Below, in pieces: positions 21,275-29,883 of a stretch of 56,445 nt of DNA (the first letter of the stretch is position 1; every line of letters starts with the position of its first letter). This DNA comes from JANQKX01 sp039028695. GTDB taxonomy: Bacteria; Pseudomonadota; Alphaproteobacteria; Kiloniellales; Kiloniellaceae. A program made the position numbers and the translations under genes. The notes beneath the pieces were generated by a model. The model worked only from the letters and a program-made list of their open reading frames with translations, had not been told where the DNA came from and did no database searches. Location: NCBI GenBank assembly GCA_039028695.1, contig JBCCHN010000021.1, forward strand, positions 1-56,445, read 5' to 3'.

Positions 21275-23890
21275 ATGACTGTCCATCCATCCCGAACCGT
21301 CACGGCCGTTCTGGGCCCCACCAACACCGGCAAGACCCATCTTGCCATCGAACGCATGCTGGGCCACGGCGATGGCATGATCGGCTTTCCCCTGCGCTTG
21401 CTGGCCCGGGAAAACTATGACCGCATCGTCAAAATCAAAGGAGCCTCCCGAGTTGCCTTGGTGACCGGCGAGGAAAAGATCGTACCACCGCGGGCGAAAT
21501 ACTTCTGTTGCACGGTGGAATCCATGCCTTTGGACCGGCCGGTGGAGTTTCTGGCGGTCGACGAGATTCAGCTCTGCGCCGACCCGGAGCGGGGCCACAT
21601 GTTCACCGACCGGCTGCTCCACGCGCGCGGCACCTGCGAGACCATGTTCTTGGGGGCGGAAACGGTCAAGACGGTCCTCAAACGCCTGGTGCCCGAGGCC
21701 AAGTTCTTGTCCCGACCCCGCTTTTCCAAGCTGACCTGGGCCGGGCCCCAGTCCATCCATCGCTTGCCGCCCCGTTCGGCCATCGTGGCGTTTTCAGCTG
21801 CCGAGGTTTATGGGACCGCGGAATTGATCCGCCGTCGCCGAGGCGGCACGGCTGTGGTTTTGGGGGCCCTGAGCCCGAGGACCCGTAACGCGCAGGTGGC
21901 CCTCTTCGAAAGCGGCGATGTGGATTATCTGGTGGCGACGGATGCCATCGGAATGGGCCTTAACCTGGATTTGGATCATGTCTGTTTTGCCCGCGTCGGA
22001 AAGTTCGACGGGCGTGGCCCCCGGCGCCTGACACCGGCTGAGCTGGCGCAAATCGCCGGCCGGGCGGGCCGCCATATGAGCCACGGCACCTTCGGCACCA
22101 CCCGCGAGATCGGCGGCCTGGACGAGGACACCATCGAGGCGATCGAGAGTCATCGCTTCGACCCAGAGCGCTGGCTCTATTGGCGCAACCGATCCTTAGA
22201 CTTCAATAGCCCTGAGCGCCTCCTGCGCAGCCTGGAAAAATCCCCGCCGGCGCCCGAATTGCTGCGTGTGCGGGACGGTGAGGATCACCAAGCCCTGGCT
22301 GCTCTGGTGAAGGACTCGGAGATTTTGGAGCTGACGCGGAACCGCCAGGCGGTGGAGCTGTTGTGGGAGGTGTGCCAGATCCCCGATTATCGCAAGATCC
22401 TGTCCGATGAGCATCTGCGTTTGCTCAGTAAGACCTATGCCTTTCTGCGTCAGCACGATGGCCGCTTGCCGGAAGACTGGGTGTCCCGCCAGATGGGTCG
22501 CTTGGACGTGCCCAGCGGCGACATCGACCAATTATCGACCCGGATCGCCCATATCCGTACTTGGACCTATATCACTCATCGGGGGGATTGGCTGCGGGAC
22601 CCGCTGGCCTGGCAGGAAAAGGCCCGGGCTATCGAAGATCGCCTCTCCGACGCGCTACATGAGAAGCTGACGCAGCGCTTTGTGGACCGCCGAGCCTCCT
22701 TGCTGGTGCGCCGAATGCGGGACGGGCAGGATTTGGTCGGGGCAGTGCGCCGCAGCGGCGAGGTCTTGGTCGAGGGGGAGTATGTGGGCCGCCTGGAGGG
22801 CTTTCGCTTTACCCTGGACGGGGAGGCGGATCCGGCGACATCGCGCCCCTTGATGGCGGCGGCCCGCCAGGCCTTGGCGCAGGAGTTTCCCCGGCGCGTG
22901 GCCCAACTCGAGGCGGCACCGAACAGCAGTTTCGCGCTCGCTGGAGATATCCTGACATGGAACGGCGAAGCCTTGGCCAGCCTGCGGGCCGGGCCGTCAC
23001 CCTTCACGCCCCAATGCGAAGTGACTACCAGCGGTTTTTTGGACGGTGCGCTGATCACCAGGGTCCGTCGTCGCCTGGATGCTTGGTTGGCGGACGCCGT
23101 CAAGGCCCGTTTGGCCCCGCTATTCGCCCTTCAGACCGCAAACTTCGGCAGTGCCGGGAGGGGTCTTGCCTATCAGCTCTTGGAAGGCTGGGGGCTTTTG
23201 CCTCGGACTCAGGTTTCGTCCCTGCTGTCTCAGCTCGACAAGGCGGATCGTGCGACTTTGAAAAAGCTCGGTGTAAGGATTGGGCGCCTGGTGGTCTTCC
23301 TTCCCTCCCTGCAAAAAAAGGATCGCCCCCAGCTGCTGGCCCGCCTCTGGGCTCTTTATCATGGCCAAGCGCTGCCGTTCGTGCCGGATGCACAGACCAA
23401 AGCGCTCTATGCGGAAGAAACCCAAGATCGCGGCTTCTATCAGGCTCTGGGTTTTTGTGTGTTCAAGCATAAGGGCCGCGCGCCCGTAGCCCTGCGCAGC
23501 GACCTGGTCGAACAGCTTGCCTATCAGACCCACAAGCACGAAAGCGTTCAGAAACAAGACCTGAGCGATCAGGCTAAGGGTTTCGTCGTCACGGAGGCTT
23601 TTAAGAAGAAACAGGGCCTGGAAGACGCACAGGTAGCCGCAGTTCTCTTAAGCCTGGGATATCGCCCGGTGAATAAGAACCGTGCCGCAGGAGGGGAGAA
23701 CGCCGATCTGCGACTCTACGAGAAGCGGCAAAGAACCGGGTCAAAAAAACGGCGGCGGGTCCAGGGTAAAAAGGGTAGCTCGCCCTCCGATTCGCCCTTT
23801 GCCGTGCTACAGGTGCTCAAAACAAATCGCCCCCTCGGCAAGCGGGACAGGGGAGTTGCCGGGCGATCGGCCTCGGGAAGTAAGACGTGA
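21275..23890 (+). CDS. Suv3-like DEAD/H superfamily II RNA helicase
   Basis: An 871-residue helicase related to mitochondrial Suv3. Motif I is GPTNTGKTHLA near the N-terminus, motif II FLAVDEIQLC, then AFSAAEVYG, VATDAIGMGLNLD and QIAGRAGR (motif VI). A long C-terminal region specific to alphaproteobacterial members follows and ends in a basic tail rich in Lys/Arg. The ATG at 21275 puts motif I about 20 residues in, as in relatives; a TTG at 21239 is an alternative and neither has an ideal ribosome-binding site. The S4-domain gene begins 13 bases after the stop, supporting an RNA-related role for the pair. Confidence 0.88.
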   Translation: MTVHPSRTVTAVLGPTNTGKTHLAIERMLGHGDGMIGFPLRLLARENYDRIVKIKGASRVALVTGEEKIVPPRAKYFCCTVESMPLDRPVEFLAVDEIQLCADPERGHMFTDRLLHARGTCETMFLGAETVKTVLKRLVPEAKFLSRPRFSKLTWAGPQSIHRLPPRSAIVAFSAAEVYGTAELIRRRRGGTAVVLGALSPRTRNAQVALFESGDVDYLVATDAIGMGLNLDLDHVCFARVGKFDGRGPRRLTPAELAQIAGRAGRHMSHGTFGTTREIGGLDEDTIEAIESHRFDPERWLYWRNRSLDFNSPERLLRSLEKSPPAPELLRVRDGEDHQALAALVKDSEILELTRNRQAVELLWEVCQIPDYRKILSDEHLRLLSKTYAFLRQHDGRLPEDWVSRQMGRLDVPSGDIDQLSTRIAHIRTWTYITHRGDWLRDPLAWQEKARAIEDRLSDALHEKLTQRFVDRRASLLVRRMRDGQDLVGAVRRSGEVLVEGEYVGRLEGFRFTLDGEADPATSRPLMAAARQALAQEFPRRVAQLEAAPNSSFALAGDILTWNGEALASLRAGPSPFTPQCEVTTSGFLDGALITRVRRRLDAWLADAVKARLAPLFALQTANFGSAGRGLAYQLLEGWGLLPRTQVSSLLSQLDKADRATLKKLGVRIGRLVVFLPSLQKKDRPQLLARLWALYHGQALPFVPDAQTKALYAEETQDRGFYQALGFCVFKHKGRAPVALRSDLVEQLAYQTHKHESVQKQDLSDQAKGFVVTEAFKKKQGLEDAQVAAVLLSLGYRPVNKNRAAGGENADLRLYEKRQRTGSKKRRRVQGKKGSSPSDSPFAVLQVLKTNRPLGKRDRGVAGRSASGSKT

Positions 23891-23903
23891 GCAGGGGCAA
23901 GAC

Positions 23904-24293
23904 GTGAGCGAAGAGGGCCTGCGCCTGGACAAGTGGCTCTGGTACGCCCGTTTTTTTAAGTCCCGAAGCTTGGCCACCCAAGTCTGCAACGGGGGCAAGG
24001 TTCGGGTGGCGGGGCAAGCGGTGAGCAAGGCGCATATGACGGTACGCCCCGACATGATCTTGACGTTCCCGCAAGGCCAGCACATACGGGTGATTAAGGT
24101 TCTGGCCTTGACCAGCCGACGGGGGCCCGCCAGTGAGGCGCAGCAGCTCTACGAAGACCTAAAACCGCCGGAGCGCGCGAGCCGTCTGCCCAAAGGCACC
24201 CCGCCCCCCGTGGCCAAACGAGAGAGCGGCAGCGGCCGACCCACCAAAAAGGACAGGCGAGCGACGGATCGCTGGCGGGGCGAAAGCAAATAG
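23904..24293 (+). CDS. S4-domain RNA-binding protein (Hsp15-like)
   Basis: A 129-residue protein starting at GTG with AGGGG seven bases upstream. The N-terminal 60 residues are an S4 RNA-binding domain (RLDKWLWYARFFKSRSLATQ, then GGKVRVAGQAVSKAHMTVRP), the same domain as heat-shock protein Hsp15, which handles stalled large ribosomal subunits. The C-terminal 60 residues are basic and proline-rich. It follows the Suv3-like helicase directly, an arrangement frequent in alphaproteobacteria. An upstream extension of the frame lies inside the helicase gene and is not used. Confidence 0.85.
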   Translation: MSEEGLRLDKWLWYARFFKSRSLATQVCNGGKVRVAGQAVSKAHMTVRPDMILTFPQGQHIRVIKVLALTSRRGPASEAQQLYEDLKPPERASRLPKGTPPPVAKRESGSGRPTKKDRRATDRWRGESK

Positions 24294-24399
24294 GGCCTTT
24301 TTTTAAAAGTGTTTGCGCTGGCCGAATCCCCCGTGTGTGGCACGATTCGAGCTTAAGCCGTTTGGGTGGCAGATGCGAGTGACGGAATGAGCTGAGGAG

Positions 24400-24921
24400 A
24401 TGACTGAAGTCGATAAAGCGGCCCTGGTGTGGCGAGATCTTTGCGATGAGGCGGCTACAGCGGCCTTGGCCAAGCAAATCGCGCCCCTGCTCAGGGCTGG
24501 CGATTGGTTGGCCATGGAAGGGGATTTGGGGGCGGGGAAAACCGCTTTTACACGCGCCCTGGTGAATGCGCTGCCCCGCGCAGGTGACATAGGCTCTCAA
24601 GGCGGGCAGGCGGAAGAGGTGCCGAGCCCTACATTTACCCTGGTGCAGATTTATCCCCGAGATCCGGCAAGCTTATGGCACTTCGATCTTTACCGACTCG
24701 AAGATCCGGAGGAAGTTTTTGAACTGGGCCTGGATCAGGCCCTGGCGGAAGGCATCGTGGTGATCGAGTGGCCAAGCCGTCTGGCAGACTGGCGGGATCG
24801 CTTGCTGAGGGGGGATGGCTTGACCCTGTGCCTTGAATTTGCAAAAGAACCTTCAGGACGGCGGATGTCCATCAAGGGGGCCGGACGCTGGGCTGAGTTG
24901 TGCCAAAGGTTGGGCGAATAA
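24400..24921 (+). CDS. tsaE: tRNA threonylcarbamoyladenosine biosynthesis ATPase TsaE
   Basis: A 173-residue P-loop protein required with TsaB and TsaD for the t6A37 modification of ANN-decoding tRNAs. Walker A GDLGAGKT has Lys47; the family motifs SPTFTLVQIYP, HFDLYRLEDPEE and VVIEWPSRL are all present. There is a short Gly/Gln-rich insertion (AGDIGSQGGQAEEV) before the SPTF motif. GAGGAG directly precedes the ATG. It begins the tsaE-amgK-murU-addB-addA run typical of alphaproteobacteria. Confidence 0.94.
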   Translation: MTEVDKAALVWRDLCDEAATAALAKQIAPLLRAGDWLAMEGDLGAGKTAFTRALVNALPRAGDIGSQGGQAEEVPSPTFTLVQIYPRDPASLWHFDLYRLEDPEEVFELGLDQALAEGIVVIEWPSRLADWRDRLLRGDGLTLCLEFAKEPSGRRMSIKGAGRWAELCQRLGE

Positions 24922-24923
24922 GC

Positions 24924-26006
24924 GTGCCAAAGAAGCAAGAACCACAAGAGCAAGAACCAAAGATTGACCGGGAGAAGGATCGGGAGGTCGACCGTGCGGC
25001 CTTCCTCGCCGACGCGGGCTGGGGAGCTGCCCAATGCGGCCTCTTAGCAGCGGATGCTTCTTTTCGCTCCTATTACAGAGTTCAAGGGCAAGACTCTTCT
25101 GCGGTGCTTATGGACGCGCCCCCGCCCAAAGAATCCGTAGCGGCTTTTCACGCCGTGCAGGAAACACTTTTGCGCCTCGGCTTTTCCGCCCCTAAGCCTG
25201 TGCACTTGGATAGGCAAAAGGGTTTTTTGCTGCTCGAGGATCTGGGTGACAGAACTTTTACCGAGGCTCTTCGGGCCGGCGGAGATGAAGAGGCTCTCTA
25301 TCGCCTGGCCATCGACGTGCTGATTGATCTGCACAAAAATTGGGATGGCGGTCCGGCATCGCTTGCGCCTTATAGTGATGACCTGTTGCGTAATGAGGTC
25401 TTGCTCCTCACCGATTGGTATTTTGAGGCGGTTATGGCTCGGGCACCGTCAAATACAGAACGGGATGACTACATTGCCGCCTGGGATGGGCTGTGGCCGC
25501 TAACCCGTCATGTGCCGGATAGTCTGGTGCTCCGCGATTACCATGTGGATAACCTCATGGAGTTGACAGACCGCAGGGGCACGGAGCGATGCGGCCTGCT
25601 GGATTTTCAGGATGCGGTCAAGGGCCCGATTACCTATGATATCGTGTCCCTTCTAGAGGATGCGCGGCGGGATGTTTCAAATTCCGTTATATCGCACAGC
25701 CTAACCCATTATTTGGAAGCCTTCCCGGATCTAGATCGCGCTGACTTCGAAACATCCTATGCCGTGCTCGGCGCGCAGCGGAGTGCTAAGATCATAGGCA
25801 TCTTCACCCGTTTGAGTCGGCGCGACGGCAAGTCCACGTACCTTGCGCACATTCCACGTGTGTGGCGGCTCTTGCAGCGAGACCTTAGGCATCCAGCTTT
25901 GGCGAAGGTGCAGAGGTGGTTCGACACGGCGTTACCTAACGACAAGCGTCAGCAACCTGCCCACCTGTCCCCCCATTCCTTGGCAAAAGAGGCGCAGCAT
26001 GCCTGA
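24924..26006 (+). CDS. amgK: Cell-wall amino-sugar anomeric kinase AmgK
   Basis: A 360-residue kinase of the aminoglycoside phosphotransferase fold. AmgK phosphorylates the anomeric carbon of MurNAc/GlcNAc in cell-wall recycling. The catalytic loop is LRDYHVDNLM and the metal-binding DFG equivalent is LLDFQDAVKGP, followed by YDIVSLLEDARRDV, all typical of AmgK. The N-terminus is charged and poorly conserved. GTG at 24924 is two bases after the tsaE stop; a GTG at 24900 inside tsaE is an alternative. It overlaps murU by eight bases, and the pair identifies the pathway. Confidence 0.9.
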   Translation: MPKKQEPQEQEPKIDREKDREVDRAAFLADAGWGAAQCGLLAADASFRSYYRVQGQDSSAVLMDAPPPKESVAAFHAVQETLLRLGFSAPKPVHLDRQKGFLLLEDLGDRTFTEALRAGGDEEALYRLAIDVLIDLHKNWDGGPASLAPYSDDLLRNEVLLLTDWYFEAVMARAPSNTERDDYIAAWDGLWPLTRHVPDSLVLRDYHVDNLMELTDRRGTERCGLLDFQDAVKGPITYDIVSLLEDARRDVSNSVISHSLTHYLEAFPDLDRADFETSYAVLGAQRSAKIIGIFTRLSRRDGKSTYLAHIPRVWRLLQRDLRHPALAKVQRWFDTALPNDKRQQPAHLSPHSLAKEAQHA

Positions 26007-26748
26007 TACTGGAGTGGCTCCTCAACGGGCCATGATCCTGGCCGCCGGCTTTGGTAAGCGCATGCGGCCGATCACCGATCGCATCCCCAAGCCCATGGTA
26101 GAGGTGCAGGGCCGTACCCTCCTGGACACCATATTGGACCGCCTTGACGATCAAGGCATTGATGAGGTGGTCATTAATCTTCATTACCTGGGTGAAAAGA
26201 TCCAAGAACATTTGGCCGCGCGGCCGAGCCCGCGAATCATTTACTCGCCTGAGGTGGAAATTCTGGAAACCGGTGGCGGGGTGAAAGCGGCTCTGGATCA
26301 TTTGGGCAATGAATCATTCTTTGTCATAAACGGGGATGTGTGCTGGCTCGATGGATGGACGCCGGCGTTGCGCCGTTTGGCCACGGCCTGGGATCCGGAA
26401 CGGATGGATGTTCTGTTGCTTGCCCATTCCACCGCGCATGCCTATGGATATGACGGCAAGGCAGGCGATTACGCCATGGACCCGATGGGCCGTCTGCGCC
26501 GCCGGCGTGAGCGAGAAATCGCCCCCTTTATCTATGCCGGTATTCAGATCCTGCATCCGCGGGTTTTTGAAAATACACCCGACGGTGCCTTTTCCTTGAA
26601 CCAAGTTTATGATCGTGCGGAGGAGGCGGGGCGCCTTTGGGGTTTGCGTCACGATGGAATGTGGTTTCATGTAGGAACGCCCGAGTCGATTGGCGAACTT
26701 GAAGATGCCCTGCACCACATGACGGTTGACTCCGCCGTATCCCGCTAG
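25999..26748 (+). CDS. murU: N-acetylmuramate-1-phosphate uridylyltransferase MurU
   Basis: A 249-residue sugar-nucleotide transferase that makes UDP-MurNAc from MurNAc-1-phosphate, completing the recycling shortcut started by AmgK. The signature MILAAGFGKRMRPITD (nucleotide binding), PKPMVEVQGRTLLD, ETGGGVKAAL and INGDVCW motifs are intact. Further along, GMWFHVGTPESIGE closes the fold. The ATG at 25999 lies inside the end of amgK, so translation is probably coupled. This route bypasses MurA/MurB and can lower sensitivity to fosfomycin in other species. Confidence 0.93.
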   Translation: MPDTGVAPQRAMILAAGFGKRMRPITDRIPKPMVEVQGRTLLDTILDRLDDQGIDEVVINLHYLGEKIQEHLAARPSPRIIYSPEVEILETGGGVKAALDHLGNESFFVINGDVCWLDGWTPALRRLATAWDPERMDVLLLAHSTAHAYGYDGKAGDYAMDPMGRLRRRREREIAPFIYAGIQILHPRVFENTPDGAFSLNQVYDRAEEAGRLWGLRHDGMWFHVGTPESIGELEDALHHMTVDSAVSR

Positions 26749-26760
26749 AAGGCGGCCGCG

Positions 26761-29700
26761 ATGGTGCGTTTAGAAAACCAACCAACCGCTCTTGCCGAGG
26801 GTTTGGCCCATGCGCCAAGGATTTTCTCCATTCCCTCGGGGCGGCCTTTTGCCGATGACCTGGCCAGGGGCCTCATGGATATTTGGGGTGATGACCCTTT
26901 AGTATTTGCCCGCGCGAGCGTCTTTTTGCCCACGCGGCGGGCTTGCCGAAGCCTGCGGGACGCGTTTTTGCGCGCGGCCGACGGGCAAGCCTTGATCTTG
27001 CCCCGATTGGTACCCCTCGGTGACGTGGACGAAGAGGAATTGGTTCTCTCCCAGGATCTGGACGGCCCGTCCGGGCAACTGGGATTGTCTCTTCCGCCGG
27101 CGGTCAACCCCTTATCCCGCAGGCTAAAACTGGCCCGTCTGGTCTGGCTGTGGCTTGAGAAATCCTCTCGGTCTGGTCCGCAAGAGCCGGCAGGGGAAGA
27201 TCAAGCCGTGGCTCTGGCCGACGCGCTGGCCCGTTTCCTCGACCAGACGGAGACGGAAAATCTAGATTTCGATAAACTGGCGGAACTGGTGCCCCGCGAA
27301 CATGCGGCCCATTGGGGAGAGACCCTCAAATTTCTCCGCATCATCACCCATCACTGGCCGAAGATCGAGCAGGAGGAGGGCGCCATAGGTCCGGCGCGTC
27401 GGCGCCATCTCTTAACCGAAGCCCAGGTCGCGCATTGGCGGAACCATCCGCCTGATGGCCCCGTGGTTGTGGCGGGCTCTACTGGCTCGATTCCGGCAAC
27501 TGCCTTGTTGATGAAGGCGGTGTTGGATCTTCCCACGGGTCTGATCGTTTTACCCGGTCTGGATCTGCACGCGCCCGATGACGTCTGGCATCAAATCGAG
27601 AGCGATGCGACCCATCCCCAATTCGGGTTGAGGCATCTTTTGCAGTCGCTGAGCGTCGAGAGAAACCAGGTGAAAGTTTGGTCAGCAGACCCGGTGCCAA
27701 CAACACCGATGTGCGACCCTGACGAGGGTTCTGAGTCAAAGACCACCGATTTACGGGGACGCTTACTGGCGGCGGCCCTTTGGCCGGCCGCTGCCACAGC
27801 GGGCTGGCCCGATTGGCTGGCCGCTATCGAACCTGAGGCAGCGCGGGATGCCCTTTCCGGCCTCAACCGGATCGATTGCGCCGCCGTTGGGGAGGAGGCG
27901 GCCGTCATCGCCCTGATTCTTCGGCATAACCTGGAAACACCCGGCAAGACCGCCGCATTGGTAACCCCGGATCGGGGTTTGGCGCGCCGCGTGGCCAGCG
28001 AAATGGCCCGCTGGGATGTCGCCCTGGATGATTCGGCGGGTATTCCCTTGGCTCAGACACCGCCCGGTGGCTTATTACGCCTGCTGGCTGAGGCGACCGC
28101 AGCTCGTTGGGCTCCGGTGCCGCTTTTGGCACTTTTAAAGCATCCTTTGGTGTGCGGCGGGCAGACCCCCGGTGCTTTTCGTCACATGGTTCGCCGCTTG
28201 GAAACAGCAGTTTTGCATGGTCCGCGCCCCGGCGATGGCCTATCCGGCCTGCAGGATGTTCTGGCTGGTGGTGATCACAAGGCAGACTTGGCAAACTGGC
28301 TTGACGGCGTGGTCGACCACTTGGCGCCCCTGGAAGCGCTTTTTCAGCAGACAAGCAGCAGCCTCAAGTCCCTCTTAGTCGCCCACCTAACGGCGGCGGA
28401 GGTTTTATGTACGGGGAATGAAGACGATTCTCAAAGCGGATCGGCCGGTCTAAGGCTCTGGCAGGGCGAAGCCGGCGAGGCGGCTGCTGCTTTCTGCGCC
28501 GATCTCTTGGCCGAGGCGGATAATTTTCCCGATCTTGATCCGCGGCGCTATCCCGCATTTTTAACTGGGCTCATGGCGGGTCACGCGGTTCGGCCTCGCT
28601 TTGGGCAGCACCCCCGCTTGGCGATCCTTGGCCCCTTGGAGGCCCGTCTGCTGCAGCCGGACCTGATCATCCTGGGGGGCTTGAACGAGGGGGTTTGGCC
28701 TGCTGAAAGCGACCCAGGGCCGTGGCTGAGCCGGCCTATGATGAAAGACTTCGGGTTGCCTTTGCCCGAGCGGCGGATCGGCCTATCCGCCCATGATTTC
28801 CTGCAAGGTTGTGGAGCACGGGAAGTGGTTCTCACACGCTCCACCCGGATCGCGGGCGCGCCGACCGTGCCCTCACGGTGGCTGGTCCGGCTCGAGGCTT
28901 TGTGCAAGGGGTTGGCAATTGAAGGCAACTTCCCAGGATTGCTGGGCCAGACTGACCGCGATTGGCGCCAGTGGGCCGCCAATCTGGACGCCACCGCTGA
29001 GGTGACGCCAACTGGCCCGCCGGCACCGCGTCCGCCGGTTAAGGCACGCCCGCGCCGCCTTTCGGTGACCCGGATCGAAACCTGGATGCGCGACCCCTAC
29101 GGTCTTTACGCCGAGCAAATCTTGCGCCTGCGCAAGCTTGATCCCCTCGATGCGGATCCGGGCGCGGCGGAGTGGGGCACCTTGGTGCACCGGGCCTTGG
29201 AGCTGTTTCTCACACGCTATCCCGATCGTCTGCCTGGTGATCCTTACGCGGCCTTAATTTCCTGTTCCAAGGACGCCTTTAAAGAATTGACCGTCCGGCC
29301 GGGGCTTTGGACCTATTCCCGATCACGCTTCTTGCGGCTTGCAAAATGGTTCTGTGACGTGGAATCGGAAAGGCGGGACAGCTTATCCAGGTCTACCGTG
29401 GAGGTCTCCGGATGCTTGGTATTGGCGGCCCCGGCTGGTCCCTTTGAATTGACCGCCAAGGCGGACCGTATCGATATCTTGCGGGACGGCACCGCCGCGA
29501 TTTTGGACTACAAGACCGGCGAACCACCCAAGTCGGATCAGATTGCCCTCGGCTTGTCACCCCAATTACCATTGGAAGGCGCCATTGCTCTTTCAGGTGG
29601 CTTCCCGGACCTTCCCAAATTGGATGTGTCAGACTTGGCATTTTGGCGCCTGACGGGCGGGTCGCCGGCGGGAAGGATTTACCCCGTGAAGGCCCCCAAA

Positions 29701-29883
29701 AAAGGATCATTGGCCGAGCTGATCGTCGAAAGTCTGTCGGGTCTAGAGGCGCTTGTCGCTCTCTTCGACAAGGCGGAGACACCTTATCCCGCTGTACCAC
29801 GCCCCGAACATGGTCCCCGCTACAGTGACTATCACCATTTGGCGCGCATTAAAGAGTGGTCTAGTGAAGAGGGGGAGGCATGA
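26761..29883 (+). CDS. addB: AddB subunit of double-strand-break helicase-nuclease
   Basis: A 1040-residue protein of the alphaproteobacterial AddB family, which with AddA resects DNA ends and prepares them for RecA. The N-terminus (FLPTRRACRSLRDAFLRAA) and the segment IILGGLNEGVWPAESDPGPW are family hallmarks. The C-terminal PD-(D/E)XK nuclease has Asp902 in KADRID and Asp916/Lys918 in ILDYKTG. A canonical Walker A is not evident, as is usual for this branch. The start lies 12 bases after murU and the stop overlaps the addA ATG by four bases. Confidence 0.93.
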   Translation: MVRLENQPTALAEGLAHAPRIFSIPSGRPFADDLARGLMDIWGDDPLVFARASVFLPTRRACRSLRDAFLRAADGQALILPRLVPLGDVDEEELVLSQDLDGPSGQLGLSLPPAVNPLSRRLKLARLVWLWLEKSSRSGPQEPAGEDQAVALADALARFLDQTETENLDFDKLAELVPREHAAHWGETLKFLRIITHHWPKIEQEEGAIGPARRRHLLTEAQVAHWRNHPPDGPVVVAGSTGSIPATALLMKAVLDLPTGLIVLPGLDLHAPDDVWHQIESDATHPQFGLRHLLQSLSVERNQVKVWSADPVPTTPMCDPDEGSESKTTDLRGRLLAAALWPAAATAGWPDWLAAIEPEAARDALSGLNRIDCAAVGEEAAVIALILRHNLETPGKTAALVTPDRGLARRVASEMARWDVALDDSAGIPLAQTPPGGLLRLLAEATAARWAPVPLLALLKHPLVCGGQTPGAFRHMVRRLETAVLHGPRPGDGLSGLQDVLAGGDHKADLANWLDGVVDHLAPLEALFQQTSSSLKSLLVAHLTAAEVLCTGNEDDSQSGSAGLRLWQGEAGEAAAAFCADLLAEADNFPDLDPRRYPAFLTGLMAGHAVRPRFGQHPRLAILGPLEARLLQPDLIILGGLNEGVWPAESDPGPWLSRPMMKDFGLPLPERRIGLSAHDFLQGCGAREVVLTRSTRIAGAPTVPSRWLVRLEALCKGLAIEGNFPGLLGQTDRDWRQWAANLDATAEVTPTGPPAPRPPVKARPRRLSVTRIETWMRDPYGLYAEQILRLRKLDPLDADPGAAEWGTLVHRALELFLTRYPDRLPGDPYAALISCSKDAFKELTVRPGLWTYSRSRFLRLAKWFCDVESERRDSLSRSTVEVSGCLVLAAPAGPFELTAKADRIDILRDGTAAILDYKTGEPPKSDQIALGLSPQLPLEGAIALSGGFPDLPKLDVSDLAFWRLTGGSPAGRIYPVKAPKKGSLAELIVESLSGLEALVALFDKAETPYPAVPRPEHGPRYSDYHHLARIKEWSSEEGEA